Assembly: GCF_042310355.1 (NCBI RefSeq)
Contig: NZ_JBHJMR010000003.1
Span: 124,001 to 188,000, forward strand
Direction of reading: 5' to 3'
Length of the DNA: 64,000 nucleotides
Source of the DNA: Wenzhouxiangella sp042310355
GTDB taxonomy: Bacteria; Pseudomonadota; Gammaproteobacteria; Xanthomonadales; Wenzhouxiangellaceae
How positions within the stretch are numbered: position 1 is the first letter of the stretch; the number at the start of each line of letters is the position of its first letter. The position numbers were made by a program, and so were the translations under genes. Positions 25,777-35,060 of the stretch are shown here, piece by piece. The notes beneath the pieces are model-generated. The model had not been told where the DNA came from. It saw only the letters and a program-made list of their open reading frames with translations, and did no database searches.

Positions 25777-28119
25777 ATGCTTCGCAAAATCACATTCGCT
25801 CTCGTGCTCGCACAGGGGCTCGCCACCGTGGCGGTCGCCCAGGTCGAGGATGAGGACAGGGCTCGCGGCCAGGCAGGAACGCCGACCTACCACTTCATCG
25901 GCGATCGCTATCGCATCGGCATCGGTCTCGACAGCGAGTTCGACGTCATCGGTGAATTCGAAGCGGCCCTGTATGAATCGCAGCGCTCGAGCTTTGTCGG
26001 CGACGGTTGGCTGGGCAGCGAGGGCGCCGGCGGCGTCAAGCTCAACTATCACTGGCTGATCAACGAAACCGCCGAGGAAGGCCCCGACGGGCCGGTCTAC
26101 ACCGACGGCAACGTTGCCAAGCTGTTCGTCGCCGCCGACCAGAACCAGCTCGAAGACCGCAAGCTGACCTTCGGTGGCGGCTGGGAAGGCCGCAACTGGG
26201 CGTTCTCCGGTTACGGCATGTCGGCGCTGTCCGACGAGCGCCGGGTCGACATCACGACTTCTGTCGAGGAGTTGCTGGTCACCGACCAGGTCGACGGCCG
26301 CCAATTCTCGCGCGTGGATACCATCGAAACGGTCACCGAATGGTTCGAGGAGCCTTACGACTGGGGTCTGGGCCTGCGCGCCGAGCGCTTCTTCGAGAAC
26401 CCGCTGATCCGCCTGCGGGGCGGTCTCGACTACGAGGAAGGCGACCACAGTTCCTCCCAGCTGACGGCCTCGCTGTCGCTCGACAAGCGCTTCCACGACT
26501 CGCCGCACGGCCTGAGCCTGCGCACCAGCTATGCGCACAAGGACGGCGATTTCGTCATCGACGACAACGAACTGCGCGGCAGCATCGTCTACAGCTTCAG
26601 CTTTGGCGGCGCCAGCAGCTCTTTCCGGCCCTCGCGGCAGTACCGCGAGGTCGAGGTCGAAGTCGACGCCGAGCCGCGCACCGAGGAGCGCGTCACGGTC
26701 AACGAAGTCACGCTCACCGATCGCACGACCTTCGATTTCGACAGCGCCGCGCTCAAGCCGGCGGCCGAGAATACGCTCGACGAAGTTCTGGCCATGATCG
26801 ATGATGCCGGCCTCGTCGGCGACATCCAGGTTGTCGGGCACACCTGTGATATCGGCACCGAGGCCTACAACCAGGGCCTTAGCGAGCGCCGCGCGCGTTC
26901 GGTCGTGGATTTCCTGACCTCGCGCGGTGTCGACGCCGGCGAGATCGAGTGGCAGGGCGAAGGTGAAACCGAGCCGCGCTTCCCCAACGACAGCGAAGAG
27001 AACCGCGCGCGCAATCGTCGCGTGGAGATCAGTTTCGTGACCGAGCGGCGCAGCACCGAGACCATTACCGTTGGTCCCGACGAGCCGGCCACCGAGGTAC
27101 GCCGCGTCGAAATTCCGGTCGAGGCGCCCTGGATCCGCCGTGCGTTGCGCAACCCGGTCCGCCACAAGCGCATCGTTGACTACTATCGTTACCAGGAGAG
27201 CACGGTCGACGTGACCGAGGGCGAGATGGAGTTCGTCAACGAGGCGCCGCAGGCCGCCGACGACCAGTTCACGGTGGACGCCGACTCGGTCGACAACGCC
27301 TTCGACGTGCTCGCCAACGACAGCGACGCCGACGGCGATACGCTCAGCATCGTGGGCGTGAGCGAGCCTGCGAACGGCCAGGCATCGGTCAGCGGCGACC
27401 AGGTGATCTATACCCCCGAGGCCGGCTTCACCGGCACCGACAGCTTCAGCTACACGGTCGAAGACGGCTTTGGCGGAGAAGCCAGTGCCAGCGTGACCGT
27501 TACCGTGCAGTCGACGAACCAGCCGCCGGTGGTGGGTGACCTGAGCGCCGCCACGCTCCGAAACCAGCCGGTGGATATCGACGTGCTTTCCGAGGCCAGC
27601 GATCCGGACGGCGATGAATTGAGCGTGGCCGATTTCACGCAGCCAGGCAACGGCACGGTCACGCAGTCGGGCGGCGTTCTGCGCTATACACCCGATGACG
27701 AGTTCGTCGGCAGCGACAGCTTCGAATTCACGATCAGCGACGGCCGCGGCGGTGAAGCAACCGGTTCGGTCGTGATCGACGTCGCCTTCGCCAACCGCGC
27801 GCCGGTGGCCAACCCGGACTCGGCCACCACCACGGCCGGCCAGGCGGTGACCGTGGACGTTCTGGCCAACGACTTCGATCCCGACGGTGATCCGCTCGAG
27901 ATCGTTGACGTGGTGCAGTGGTACGGCCGACCGGCCGAAGTGACGGTCAACGGTGATGGAACCATCACCTTCCGCGTCAGCGACACCTGCAACGGCCGCA
28001 ACCAGTTCCGCTACACGATTTCGGATCCCTCCGGCGCGACCGCACAGGCCAACGTCACGGTGACGCGGCTGTCGAGTGCCACAACGGAAGACGCCGGCAC
28101 GGAGTGTGCCGACTGGTAG
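25777..28119 (+). CDS. Outer-membrane protein: beta-barrel-like region, OmpA domain and three Ig-like repeats
   Basis: A signal peptide (residues 1-21, ending VAVAQ) is followed by about 280 residues of alternating beta-strand sequence that looks like an outer-membrane barrel. An OmpA-like peptidoglycan-binding domain occupies about residues 308-425 (TTFDFDSAALKPAAENTL and NQGLSERRARSVVDFL). Three cadherin/VCBS-type Ig repeats follow at about 489-578, 580-672 and 675-770, each with DVLANDSDADGD-like Ca-binding Asp motifs and a DSFSYTVEDGFGG-type end. The Ig repeats after the OmpA domain are unusual. The role may be cell-wall-anchored surface adhesion, but this is not established. It converges without spacing on a GT9 gene. 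Confidence 0.8.
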   Translation: MLRKITFALVLAQGLATVAVAQVEDEDRARGQAGTPTYHFIGDRYRIGIGLDSEFDVIGEFEAALYESQRSSFVGDGWLGSEGAGGVKLNYHWLINETAEEGPDGPVYTDGNVAKLFVAADQNQLEDRKLTFGGGWEGRNWAFSGYGMSALSDERRVDITTSVEELLVTDQVDGRQFSRVDTIETVTEWFEEPYDWGLGLRAERFFENPLIRLRGGLDYEEGDHSSSQLTASLSLDKRFHDSPHGLSLRTSYAHKDGDFVIDDNELRGSIVYSFSFGGASSSFRPSRQYREVEVEVDAEPRTEERVTVNEVTLTDRTTFDFDSAALKPAAENTLDEVLAMIDDAGLVGDIQVVGHTCDIGTEAYNQGLSERRARSVVDFLTSRGVDAGEIEWQGEGETEPRFPNDSEENRARNRRVEISFVTERRSTETITVGPDEPATEVRRVEIPVEAPWIRRALRNPVRHKRIVDYYRYQESTVDVTEGEMEFVNEAPQAADDQFTVDADSVDNAFDVLANDSDADGDTLSIVGVSEPANGQASVSGDQVIYTPEAGFTGTDSFSYTVEDGFGGEASASVTVTVQSTNQPPVVGDLSAATLRNQPVDIDVLSEASDPDGDELSVADFTQPGNGTVTQSGGVLRYTPDDEFVGSDSFEFTISDGRGGEATGSVVIDVAFANRAPVANPDSATTTAGQAVTVDVLANDFDPDGDPLEIVDVVQWYGRPAEVTVNGDGTITFRVSDTCNGRNQFRYTISDPSGATAQANVTVTRLSSATTEDAGTECADW

Positions 28120-29166
28120 TCAGAGGAGCGGTCGAAGTTTCTCGATGACCATCTCCGGGGTGATGAGATCCATCACCCCGGGGCGCTCCAGGCGCTTGCC
28201 CCAGCGCAGCTGATCCGGCGACCGCCCCGCGAACTGCCGGGCGGCTTGCGGGAAGCAGTCGACCGTGTGCACCAGGCTTTCGAATGGACCGGACCGGCGG
28301 GCCCAGGTGGCCGCATAGAGGCCGACGACCGGCGTTCCCATGGAGTCGGCAAAGTGCACCGGCCCGGAGTCGGGGGCGATCACGCAGGCGGCACGCTCGA
28401 ACATCGCCAGCGCCTGCTTGATGGTGTCGCGCCCGATCAGGTTGGCCACCGGGTTGCGAGCGGTTCTTTCGATCGCCTGTCCCAGCGCCTCTTCTGCCGG
28501 TCCCGGCCCGCCCATCAGAATGACGGGGCGGCCGGTCTCCTCGATGATCCAGTCGGCCACGGCTGCGTAGCCATTGGCATGCCAGTTGCGCCGGGTGTGG
28601 CTCGATGCCGGGCTGATGATGACCGCGCGGCCGGCCTCTGGCTGCTGCTCGCGGGCGAATACGCGGGCTTCCTCGGGTACGGGCAGGCGGCGGTCCACGC
28701 CTTCGGTCGGCAGGCCGAGGTGGCGCGCGAATTCCAGGAAGGCGTCGACCTGGTGCTGGAACGGCACGGCGTCGATGCGCTCGTTGGTCACCAGGCCGTG
28801 CCCGGGCCGCGAACGCGCCCGGTCGAAACCGATTCGACGATCGGCGCGCACCAGGCTGGCCAGCAGGGACGATCGTTGCGAGACCTGGGCGAGAACGAGC
28901 GTGTCGAAGCGACGCCCCTTGAGCTGGTCCTTCGCTTCGGGAAAGCCGGCGAACGGCCCGCGCTTGTCGAATACAATGAACGCCACGCCGGGGAGATCGT
29001 GCACCAGCCGGTACTCGGCCTTGCCGACGATCCAGGTCAGGGCCGTTTCCGGCCAGGCGCGCTGGATGGCGCGCACCAGCGGAACCGTGTTGCACACATC
29101 ACCCAGCGCCGACAGGCGCAGCAGGCACAGGGAGCTGGGCGGCTCGTTCTTCTGGGGATCGGGCAC
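28120..29166 (-). CDS. Glycosyltransferase family 9 (LPS heptosyltransferase-like)
   Basis: The start is uncertain. GTG 29166 (VPDPQKNEPPSSL) gives the usual short lead before LCLLRLSALGDVCNTVPL, while ATG 29220 would overlap kdkA by 18 bases. GT9 features are RLSALGD at the N-terminus, ISPASSHTRRNWH, and the C-terminal nucleotide-sugar site VIAPDSGPVHFADSMGTPVVGLY. It probably adds heptose to the LPS inner core at the cytoplasmic face. Divergent kdkA supports an LPS-core role. Heptosyltransferase I, II or III cannot be distinguished from this sequence alone. Confidence 0.82.
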   Translation of the reverse strand: MPDPQKNEPPSSLCLLRLSALGDVCNTVPLVRAIQRAWPETALTWIVGKAEYRLVHDLPGVAFIVFDKRGPFAGFPEAKDQLKGRRFDTLVLAQVSQRSSLLASLVRADRRIGFDRARSRPGHGLVTNERIDAVPFQHQVDAFLEFARHLGLPTEGVDRRLPVPEEARVFAREQQPEAGRAVIISPASSHTRRNWHANGYAAVADWIIEETGRPVILMGGPGPAEEALGQAIERTARNPVANLIGRDTIKQALAMFERAACVIAPDSGPVHFADSMGTPVVGLYAATWARRSGPFESLVHTVDCFPQAARQFAGRSPDQLRWGKRLERPGVMDLITPEMVIEKLRPLL

Positions 29167-29202
29167 GATACGGCGAAACGGACTCGAAAGTGAAAAGGCG
29201 AT

Positions 29203-29886
29203 ATGCCAACGGAACTGCAAGCAGGCTCGACCCGTATTCTATATGACCCGTCCGCACTTGACGTGGTCAGCCCCGAGTGGCTCGATCCCGGGTTCTGGCG
29301 CCTGAGAGACGCCGTGCTGGCCGAGTTCGGCGGCCGCGGCCAGGCGCTGGCCGTGGCCACCGGGGCCGGGCCCGCGGTGCTGCGCCGCTACCTCCGCGGC
29401 GGCATGATCGCGCGCGTCAGCCGTGAGCGGTATTTCTTTACCGGCTACCAGCGCAGCCGCAGCTTTCGCGAGTTCCGGGTGCTCGACCGGTTGCGCCGGA
29501 TGGATCTGCCCGTGCCCGAGCCGCTGATCGCCAGCTGTGAACGCCGGGGCGCGACCTACCGGGCCGCCATCCTGACGCGGTTGCTCGAGAACGCCATCAG
29601 CCTGCCCGAGGCCGCCGACATTCTCGAGCCCGAGCATTGGCAACGCCTGGGCGCGACGCTCGGTCGCTTCTTCCGCGCCGGCGTCGTCCATCCCGACCTC
29701 AATGCCAGCAACCTGCTGATCGATGGCGACTGTCACTGGCACCTCATCGATTTCGATCGGGCCCGCATCGAAAACGGCCCCGTCGACCCGGAGCCGATGC
29801 TCAAACGCCTCGAACGCTCGCTCGACAAGCTCGGCATCACCGGTGAGCGGGCGTTGCTCTATGAGGCCGTGACGCGGCTCGACTGA
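29203..29886 (+). CDS. kdkA: 3-deoxy-D-manno-octulosonic acid kinase
   Basis: The 227-residue length and motifs match KdkA: the N-terminal GPAVLRRYLRGGMIARVSRERYF region, the catalytic-loop VVHPDLNASNLLI and the metal-binding LIDFDRAR. The enzyme phosphorylates the first Kdo residue of lipid A-Kdo. It is divergent from the GT9 gene, in keeping with LPS core assembly. Confidence 0.92.
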   Translation: MPTELQAGSTRILYDPSALDVVSPEWLDPGFWRLRDAVLAEFGGRGQALAVATGAGPAVLRRYLRGGMIARVSRERYFFTGYQRSRSFREFRVLDRLRRMDLPVPEPLIASCERRGATYRAAILTRLLENAISLPEAADILEPEHWQRLGATLGRFFRAGVVHPDLNASNLLIDGDCHWHLIDFDRARIENGPVDPEPMLKRLERSLDKLGITGERALLYEAVTRLD

Positions 29887-29983
29887 AGCGCGGTTTCGAC
29901 TCAACGCGTTCCGAACCAAGACTGGATTCGGATCGAGTGGAGGCCTACTTCGTCAGCGGGGATGGTTGAGCTTGCCGCCTAAT

Positions 29984-32308
29984 TCACTTCACCAGGGCCC
30001 GGCGGGCCATGCCCAGCACGGAGTCCTCCGGGAAGGCGTCTTCCTTCCAGGTGCCGGCTGTCTTGCCGGTCAGGCGCTCGACGGCTTCGGGAATGCCGGC
30101 AACCGGAATGACCTGGAACTGGTCGTTGGTGCAGGCCCGGATGACGCGCTTGTCCAGGCTCAGGCGGTCGCGGTCGACGGCGGGGATGATCACGCCCTGC
30201 TGGCCGTTGAGGCCCGATTGGCTGCAGGCATCGAAGTAGGCTTCGATGCGCTCGTTGACGAAATCCACCCGGCCGACCTGGCCGCGCGGATCGACGCTGC
30301 CGATGACCGCCAGGTCCTGACGGATGGCGTGTCCGGCCAGGACCGCGATCAGGCCGCAGACCTGGGCCAGCAGGGTGGCGCCCGCATCGTCGGCCTGCAT
30401 GGCCGGGTCGATGGACAAGGCGGCATGCAGTGGGGGCAGTTCGTCGAGGTGCAGCAATTCGGCGATCATGGGCAGCAGGAATTGCCGAACCGGCAGCTCG
30501 TGGTCGCCGCTTTCGAGCGACAGGGATGCGTTGCGGGCCCGCGCGATGGTCACGCTCAGGCGTGCCGGGGTGCCGAAAATCTCTTCGGCCAGGCGCTCGC
30601 GCGTGATCACGTTCAATTGCCCGGCGGTGCGCCCGCGGAGCCGGACCAGGCCGCTGTCGACGCTCTGCTGTGTCCGGCCCGCCGAGGGCAGGCCGGCGCG
30701 TCGCCGGATACGGCCGAAGGCGGACTCGACGTGCTCGCGCCCGATCTCACTTTCGTCGTCCCGGCTCGCCAGAAACGCGGCCTCGCGGACGATCTCGGCC
30801 AGTCGGCCGATGCGGGTGGTCAGCCGCGACGGCTGGTCGGACAGCCGCGCGCTGATCTCTACCACGGCGGCCAGGGCCGGGCGGGTGAGCGGCGGGAGCT
30901 GTTCCTGCTGAACCACCGCGGAAATGAAACGGCAGGTCCGGTCGATACCTTCGGCGTCGCGCGCCACGCTCGCCTCGAGGTCCGCCAGCAGCCGAAAGCG
31001 TCTGGAGAATTCGCGGCTGATCGATTCCAGGCGGTCGTAGGCGACCCGGTCGCCGACCAGGATGACGCCGACATCGACGGGAACCGCTTCGGGCCGCAGT
31101 GACTGGGCCGCCTGGCTCCAGTCGGCCGTCGGCGCCGCGATGGCGACTTCGCCGGCGCGCAGGATGCGCAACAGCTGGCGGAAGACCTCGGGCTCGTTGG
31201 CGAGATCCTCGGCGTCGAGAATGAGAAAACCGCCGTCGGCCTGGATCAGCGTGCCCGATCGGATGCCCTGGAACGAGGCCACGGCGCGGCCGCCGCTGCG
31301 CCAGGCCGGATCGACGGTTCCGAACAGGCTCGCCGGGGAAACCGCGCTGGTCGAGACCGTCGGCGCGCCGCTGCCCTCCCGGCCCATGTTGAGCACGTTG
31401 ACGCCGTAGAGCACGGTCGGGTCGGCCAGCTGGCTGGTTTCGTGGCCGATCCGCTTTTCCAGGACGTCGTCGATGATCTCGCGCAGGAAGGTCTCGATGC
31501 CGTCGGCCTTGAAGCGCTGGGAGACTTCCGCGGTCATTTCGCCCATGATGCGGGCGGTTTCGGTGATGTCGATCTGTTCGATGTGCTGCTGCGCCTGCTG
31601 CCACTTCTTGCGAATCTGGCGCGAGATCTTCTGGATTTCTTCGTCGTAGGACTTGATCCGCTCGTCGAACTTCTTGCGGTCTTCTTCGGTGGCCTGCTTG
31701 CGCGCGACCATGTTGCGGAACTCTTCCTGCGATACCGGCTTGCCCATGATGCGGACCGATACCTGCAGGCGCGCATTGGGGCCAGCCTGGCTGCGGGTCA
31801 GGGCCAGGCCCTCGGCCTCGAGCTTCTTTTCCAGCGGCCTGAGCAGCAGGCGGATATCGCGCTCGGCCGCCTCGCGTCGCGCCTCGCGCCGGCCGCGAAT
31901 GGGGTCGTTGGCCAGGATATCGGGCAGCCGCTCGCGCACGAACAGCGCGATGCGATGCATCTGCTTCTGGAACGGGCGCCCGTCGCCACGGGAAAGAACG
32001 ATCAGCCGCGGACGATCCGGGTTGGAGAAATTGTGCACGAAGCAGAAATCACGGCTCTGGCGCGCCTCGGGCCGCAAGCTGCTGAAGACGCTGTCGAGCA
32101 GGCGGCGTCTACCGCTGCCGCGCGGCCCGCGCAGGAAGACATGCTGGTTGTGGCCCGGGCTGGCGATGGCGTACTGCAGGGCCTCTGCCGCCGCATCCTG
32201 GCCGAGGGTGCCGTCGAGTACCGGAATGTCCCGGGTCGAGTCGCCGGGAATGTCCTTGGTGTCGGGTTGCCAGCGCAAGCGCTCCGGCGGGATGGCGTGC
32301 CGGACCAC
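29984..32308 (-). CDS. Lon-like AAA/S16 family protein, probably proteolytically inactive
   Basis: A 774-residue member of the Lon-related AAA/S16 family. The Walker A position reads GPRGSGRRR (residues 61-69), lacking the usual Lys. A Walker B-like GGFLILDAEDL and a long coiled-coil insertion (about residues 150-260, KFDERIKSYDEEIQKI) follow. In the C-terminal S16 domain the catalytic Ser position appears to be Ala644 (DAGATLLAQ) and the catalytic Lys position Arg687 (VNERIEAYFD). The 43-residue spacing equals that of Ser679 and Lys722 in E. coli Lon. It may act as a non-proteolytic chaperone or adaptor; that is inference. Confidence 0.8.
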   Translation of the reverse strand: MVRHAIPPERLRWQPDTKDIPGDSTRDIPVLDGTLGQDAAAEALQYAIASPGHNQHVFLRGPRGSGRRRLLDSVFSSLRPEARQSRDFCFVHNFSNPDRPRLIVLSRGDGRPFQKQMHRIALFVRERLPDILANDPIRGRREARREAAERDIRLLLRPLEKKLEAEGLALTRSQAGPNARLQVSVRIMGKPVSQEEFRNMVARKQATEEDRKKFDERIKSYDEEIQKISRQIRKKWQQAQQHIEQIDITETARIMGEMTAEVSQRFKADGIETFLREIIDDVLEKRIGHETSQLADPTVLYGVNVLNMGREGSGAPTVSTSAVSPASLFGTVDPAWRSGGRAVASFQGIRSGTLIQADGGFLILDAEDLANEPEVFRQLLRILRAGEVAIAAPTADWSQAAQSLRPEAVPVDVGVILVGDRVAYDRLESISREFSRRFRLLADLEASVARDAEGIDRTCRFISAVVQQEQLPPLTRPALAAVVEISARLSDQPSRLTTRIGRLAEIVREAAFLASRDDESEIGREHVESAFGRIRRRAGLPSAGRTQQSVDSGLVRLRGRTAGQLNVITRERLAEEIFGTPARLSVTIARARNASLSLESGDHELPVRQFLLPMIAELLHLDELPPLHAALSIDPAMQADDAGATLLAQVCGLIAVLAGHAIRQDLAVIGSVDPRGQVGRVDFVNERIEAYFDACSQSGLNGQQGVIIPAVDRDRLSLDKRVIRACTNDQFQVIPVAGIPEAVERLTGKTAGTWKEDAFPEDSVLGMARRALVK

Positions 32309-32376
32309 GTCAGGCGCCTCGCGAATTGTTGTGCATGGAGCCTCCCGTAATCATGTCTCCCCCATCGGCCACAATA

Positions 32377-33330
32377 CTATACCCGAGCCGCTTCCTGAGT
32401 CTCCTGGCGTGCAGTCGACTCGGCGAAACTGATCCAGGCCTCCGCGGTTGCCCTGGGTTTTTCGATCATCGGCAGGTGGCCCGTCGCGGGCAACAGCAGC
32501 GTGCGTGCCTCGGGCATGCGCTCGGCGAGCAGGTTCAGGCCACCGGGATGCAGCACCTGGTCGGCCTGGCCCCAGACAATCAGCGTGGGCAGGTCGATTG
32601 CCGGGGCGATTTCCTCCAGCGGGGTGGAGCGAAACCGGATTGCTTCGAAAATCTCGGCCGCGCGTTCGGCATGGCGACCGGCCCGGTCGGCCAGTTCGCG
32701 CGCGAGCGGTCGTGGCAGCCAGGGTGGGCGCACGAAGCAATAGTCCATCAGCCGCCCGAAGTCCTGGCGGTCACGGACGACCAGGGCATTGTGGCCGCCC
32801 GCGTAGACCACCTCGAACAGCGGCGAAAGCGGCGCGTTCTGCAGGCCGCCGGGGTTGAGCAACCAAAGGGCCCGCACGCGCTCCGGCGCCCGGGCGGCCA
32901 GCGCGCAGGCGACGTAGCCGCCCATGGAACTGCCGCCGAGGTAGAAGCGTTCGATGCCCAGTTGGTCGAGCAGGGCGAGAACGCGCTCGGCCTGGGCCTC
33001 GATGCTGTAGTCGAGTTCTTCGTCGAAACGGGTCTGTCCAAAGCCCGGCAGGTCGGGGGCGATGATCCGGAAGTGCTTTCCGAGCCGGCGCGAGACTCGG
33101 GCGAAGTGGTAGCCGTCGCCATTGAAACCGTGCAGAAGGACGAGCGGTTCGCCGTGGCCACCCTCGAGAATGTGCCAGTCGATGCCGTCGCAGTCGACGC
33201 GACGCATCCTTAAACGCCCCTGCCGCCGTTCGGCCGCCATGAACAGTCGCGCCAGCGGTTTCGGCCACATTAGCCAGAATACGGCCCACGCCGCGAGCAC
33301 GGCGCCGAGCAGGGTCAGCCAGTTCATCAT
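32377..33330 (-). CDS. Alpha/beta hydrolase, membrane-anchored
   Basis: The N-terminus has one hydrophobic helix (residues 3-22). The alpha/beta-hydrolase fold follows, with the oxyanion segment LVLLHGFNGDG, nucleophile elbow GGSSMGG, acid in VWGQADQVL and His in ATGHLPMIEKP. It probably acts as a lipase or esterase at the inner membrane. ATG 33327 is an alternative start. It is separated by about 70 bp from the Lon-like gene on the same strand. The substrate is unknown. Confidence 0.82.
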   Translation of the reverse strand: MMNWLTLLGAVLAAWAVFWLMWPKPLARLFMAAERRQGRLRMRRVDCDGIDWHILEGGHGEPLVLLHGFNGDGYHFARVSRRLGKHFRIIAPDLPGFGQTRFDEELDYSIEAQAERVLALLDQLGIERFYLGGSSMGGYVACALAARAPERVRALWLLNPGGLQNAPLSPLFEVVYAGGHNALVVRDRQDFGRLMDYCFVRPPWLPRPLARELADRAGRHAERAAEIFEAIRFRSTPLEEIAPAIDLPTLIVWGQADQVLHPGGLNLLAERMPEARTLLLPATGHLPMIEKPRATAEAWISFAESTARQETQEAARV

Positions 33331-33458
33331 GACAGCGCGTCGTCCCTCCCTGAATCTCCTGTGCGAGGATACCGCATCGCCCCGGGTAATTCCCCCCGAT
33401 GGCCTTCCATTCGGGCCGTTAGAATAGCCGTCTGTCGGATCACGCTTGCCCGCTCGTC

Positions 33459-33950
33459 ATGCCCCTGATGATTCTCGCCATGGTGCTGGTCGTCGCCAGT
33501 GCCAACTATCTCGTCCAGTTCCCGCTCAACGACTGGTTGACCTGGGGTGCGCTGACCTACCCGATCTCCTATTTCGTCACCGACCTGACCAACCGGCGTT
33601 TCGGGACCGCTTCGGCTCGCCGGGTTGTCTATATCGGTTTCGCGCTGGCCGTCGTTGCCTCGATCTGGCTGGCCAGCCCGCGCATCGCGCTGGCTTCGGG
33701 CGCGGCATTCCTGGTCTCGCAACTGATGGACGTGGCCATCTTCGATCGCCTGCGTCGTCGCGCCTGGTGGCAGCCGCCGCTGTTTTCGAGCGTGATCGGT
33801 TCGCTGGTCGACACGGCCCTGTTCTTCGCGCTGGCCTTCTACGGAACGAGCATGCCCTGGGTCACGCTCGCCGTGGGGGACTACGGGGTGAAGGTGGCAA
33901 TCGCGGCCCTGTTGCTGCTTCCCTGGCGCATGGTGTCGCGTCGTGGGTGA
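33459..33950 (+). CDS. VUT/YhhQ family transporter (queuosine precursor transporter-like)
   Basis: A 163-residue integral membrane protein with about five hydrophobic segments. LTYPISYFVTDLTNRRFG and FLVSQLMDVAIFDRLRRR are typical of the VUT family, which includes the preQ0/preQ1 importer YhhQ. Transport of queuosine precursors is expected from the family. The gene overlaps the start of the next transporter gene by eight bases. Confidence 0.78.
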   Translation: MPLMILAMVLVVASANYLVQFPLNDWLTWGALTYPISYFVTDLTNRRFGTASARRVVYIGFALAVVASIWLASPRIALASGAAFLVSQLMDVAIFDRLRRRAWWQPPLFSSVIGSLVDTALFFALAFYGTSMPWVTLAVGDYGVKVAIAALLLLPWRMVSRRG

Positions 33951-34818
33951 GTTCTTTTCCGTTGCCTGTGCGGCCTGCTGGGCACTGGCAGTCGTGATGT
34001 TCCGCCGCTCGGGGGAGAGCCTTCCGGCGTTCGAGCTCAACCTGTTCAAGAACGTGCTGGCGACGGCGCTGATGGTGCCGACCATACTGCTCGTCGACGG
34101 GATTGGCTGGCCGGGCTATTCAGGTGGCGAGTGGCTGGTGGTGGTGGTTTCGGGCGTGGTCGGCATCGCCGTGGCCGATACCTGGTACCTGCGCGCGCTC
34201 AATCTCATGGGCGCCTCGCGCACCGGGGTCGTGGCCAGCCTTTACTCGCCCTTCGTCATCCTGATGTCGATCCTGTTCCTGGGCGAGGTCCTGATCTGGT
34301 GGCAGTATTTCGGCTTCGTGCTGGTGCTTGGCGGTATCCTGCTGGTGACTTGGCGGCAGAATCGTCGTGATGTCTCCTTGCGCGCGATCCGTCTGGGTGT
34401 CGCCTTCGGGTCGGGGGCGGTGCTGATGATGGCGGTCGGCATCGTCATGGTCAAACCGGTGCTGGAAACCGAGTCCTTCATGTGGACCATGGGCGTGCGG
34501 CTGGCCGCCGGAACGATCGGCATGCTGCTGTTCCTGCACGCAACCCGCGGCTGGTCGCGCTCGATGGCGCAATATCGATCCGCCCAGCCGTGGATGACCA
34601 TCGTCATCGGCAGCTTGCTCGGCAGCTATGTCTCGATGATGCTCTGGCTGGCCGGTTACAAGCTGACGCTGGCCTCGGTGGCCTCGGTTCTCAACGAAAC
34701 CGCGGCGGCCTTCATCGTGCTTTTCGCCTGGTTGTTCCTCAAGGAAGAAATGAACTGGCGCCGGGTGGCGGGGATCGGGATGACGTTCTCGGGGGTGGGA
34801 TTGATGGTGGCGTTCTAA
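33943..34818 (+). CDS. DMT superfamily transporter (EamA)
   Basis: GTG 33943 overlaps the upstream transporter stop by eight bases, indicating coupling. The 291-residue protein has ten predicted membrane helices in two EamA repeats, including RALNLMGASRTGVVASLYSPFV and LASVASVLNETAAAFIVLF. It is probably a metabolite exporter; the substrate cannot be inferred. A heptamer repeat and a strong hairpin lie just beyond its stop. Confidence 0.82.
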   Translation: MGEFFSVACAACWALAVVMFRRSGESLPAFELNLFKNVLATALMVPTILLVDGIGWPGYSGGEWLVVVVSGVVGIAVADTWYLRALNLMGASRTGVVASLYSPFVILMSILFLGEVLIWWQYFGFVLVLGGILLVTWRQNRRDVSLRAIRLGVAFGSGAVLMMAVGIVMVKPVLETESFMWTMGVRLAAGTIGMLLFLHATRGWSRSMAQYRSAQPWMTIVIGSLLGSYVSMMLWLAGYKLTLASVASVLNETAAAFIVLFAWLFLKEEMNWRRVAGIGMTFSGVGLMVAF

Positions 34819-34821
34819 AGG

Positions 34822-35055
34822 AAGGGTTCAGGGTTCAGGTTTCAGGGTTCAGGAGCGTGTGGAGTAGGCGGCGAGAATGTTGTCGAAAATCCCAAGGCCT
34901 TTGCCACCCGGGAGCTTGGAAGGTCTCCGGGGGCGCGTCGGCCCCCGGAGCCCGAATTCTTAAAACCGTTTCGCCCCCGCAAGCCTTTCCCGGCAATGCC
35001 GGCTCCCGAGCGTTCAACGCGCCGCCTGAACCCTGAAACCTGAACCCTGAAACCT
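34822..35055. repeat. Inverted heptamer repeat (TTTCAGG family), long-centre copy
   Basis: The left arm 34822-34853 is made of GGTTCAG/GTTTCAG units and the right arm 35025-35055 is complementary (CCTGAACCCTGAAACC). About 170 bp lie between the arms, including a 10-bp hairpin at 34925-34950. It lies between the convergent EamA and M48 peptidase genes. Confidence 0.8.
34925..34950. terminator. Perfect GC hairpin between convergent genes
   Basis: CTCCGGGGGC pairs perfectly with GCCCCCGGAG around a 6-nt loop, inside the heptamer element. No T-run follows, so it may act as a bidirectional barrier instead of a canonical terminator. Confidence 0.45.
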
Positions 35056-35060
35056 TTTCT

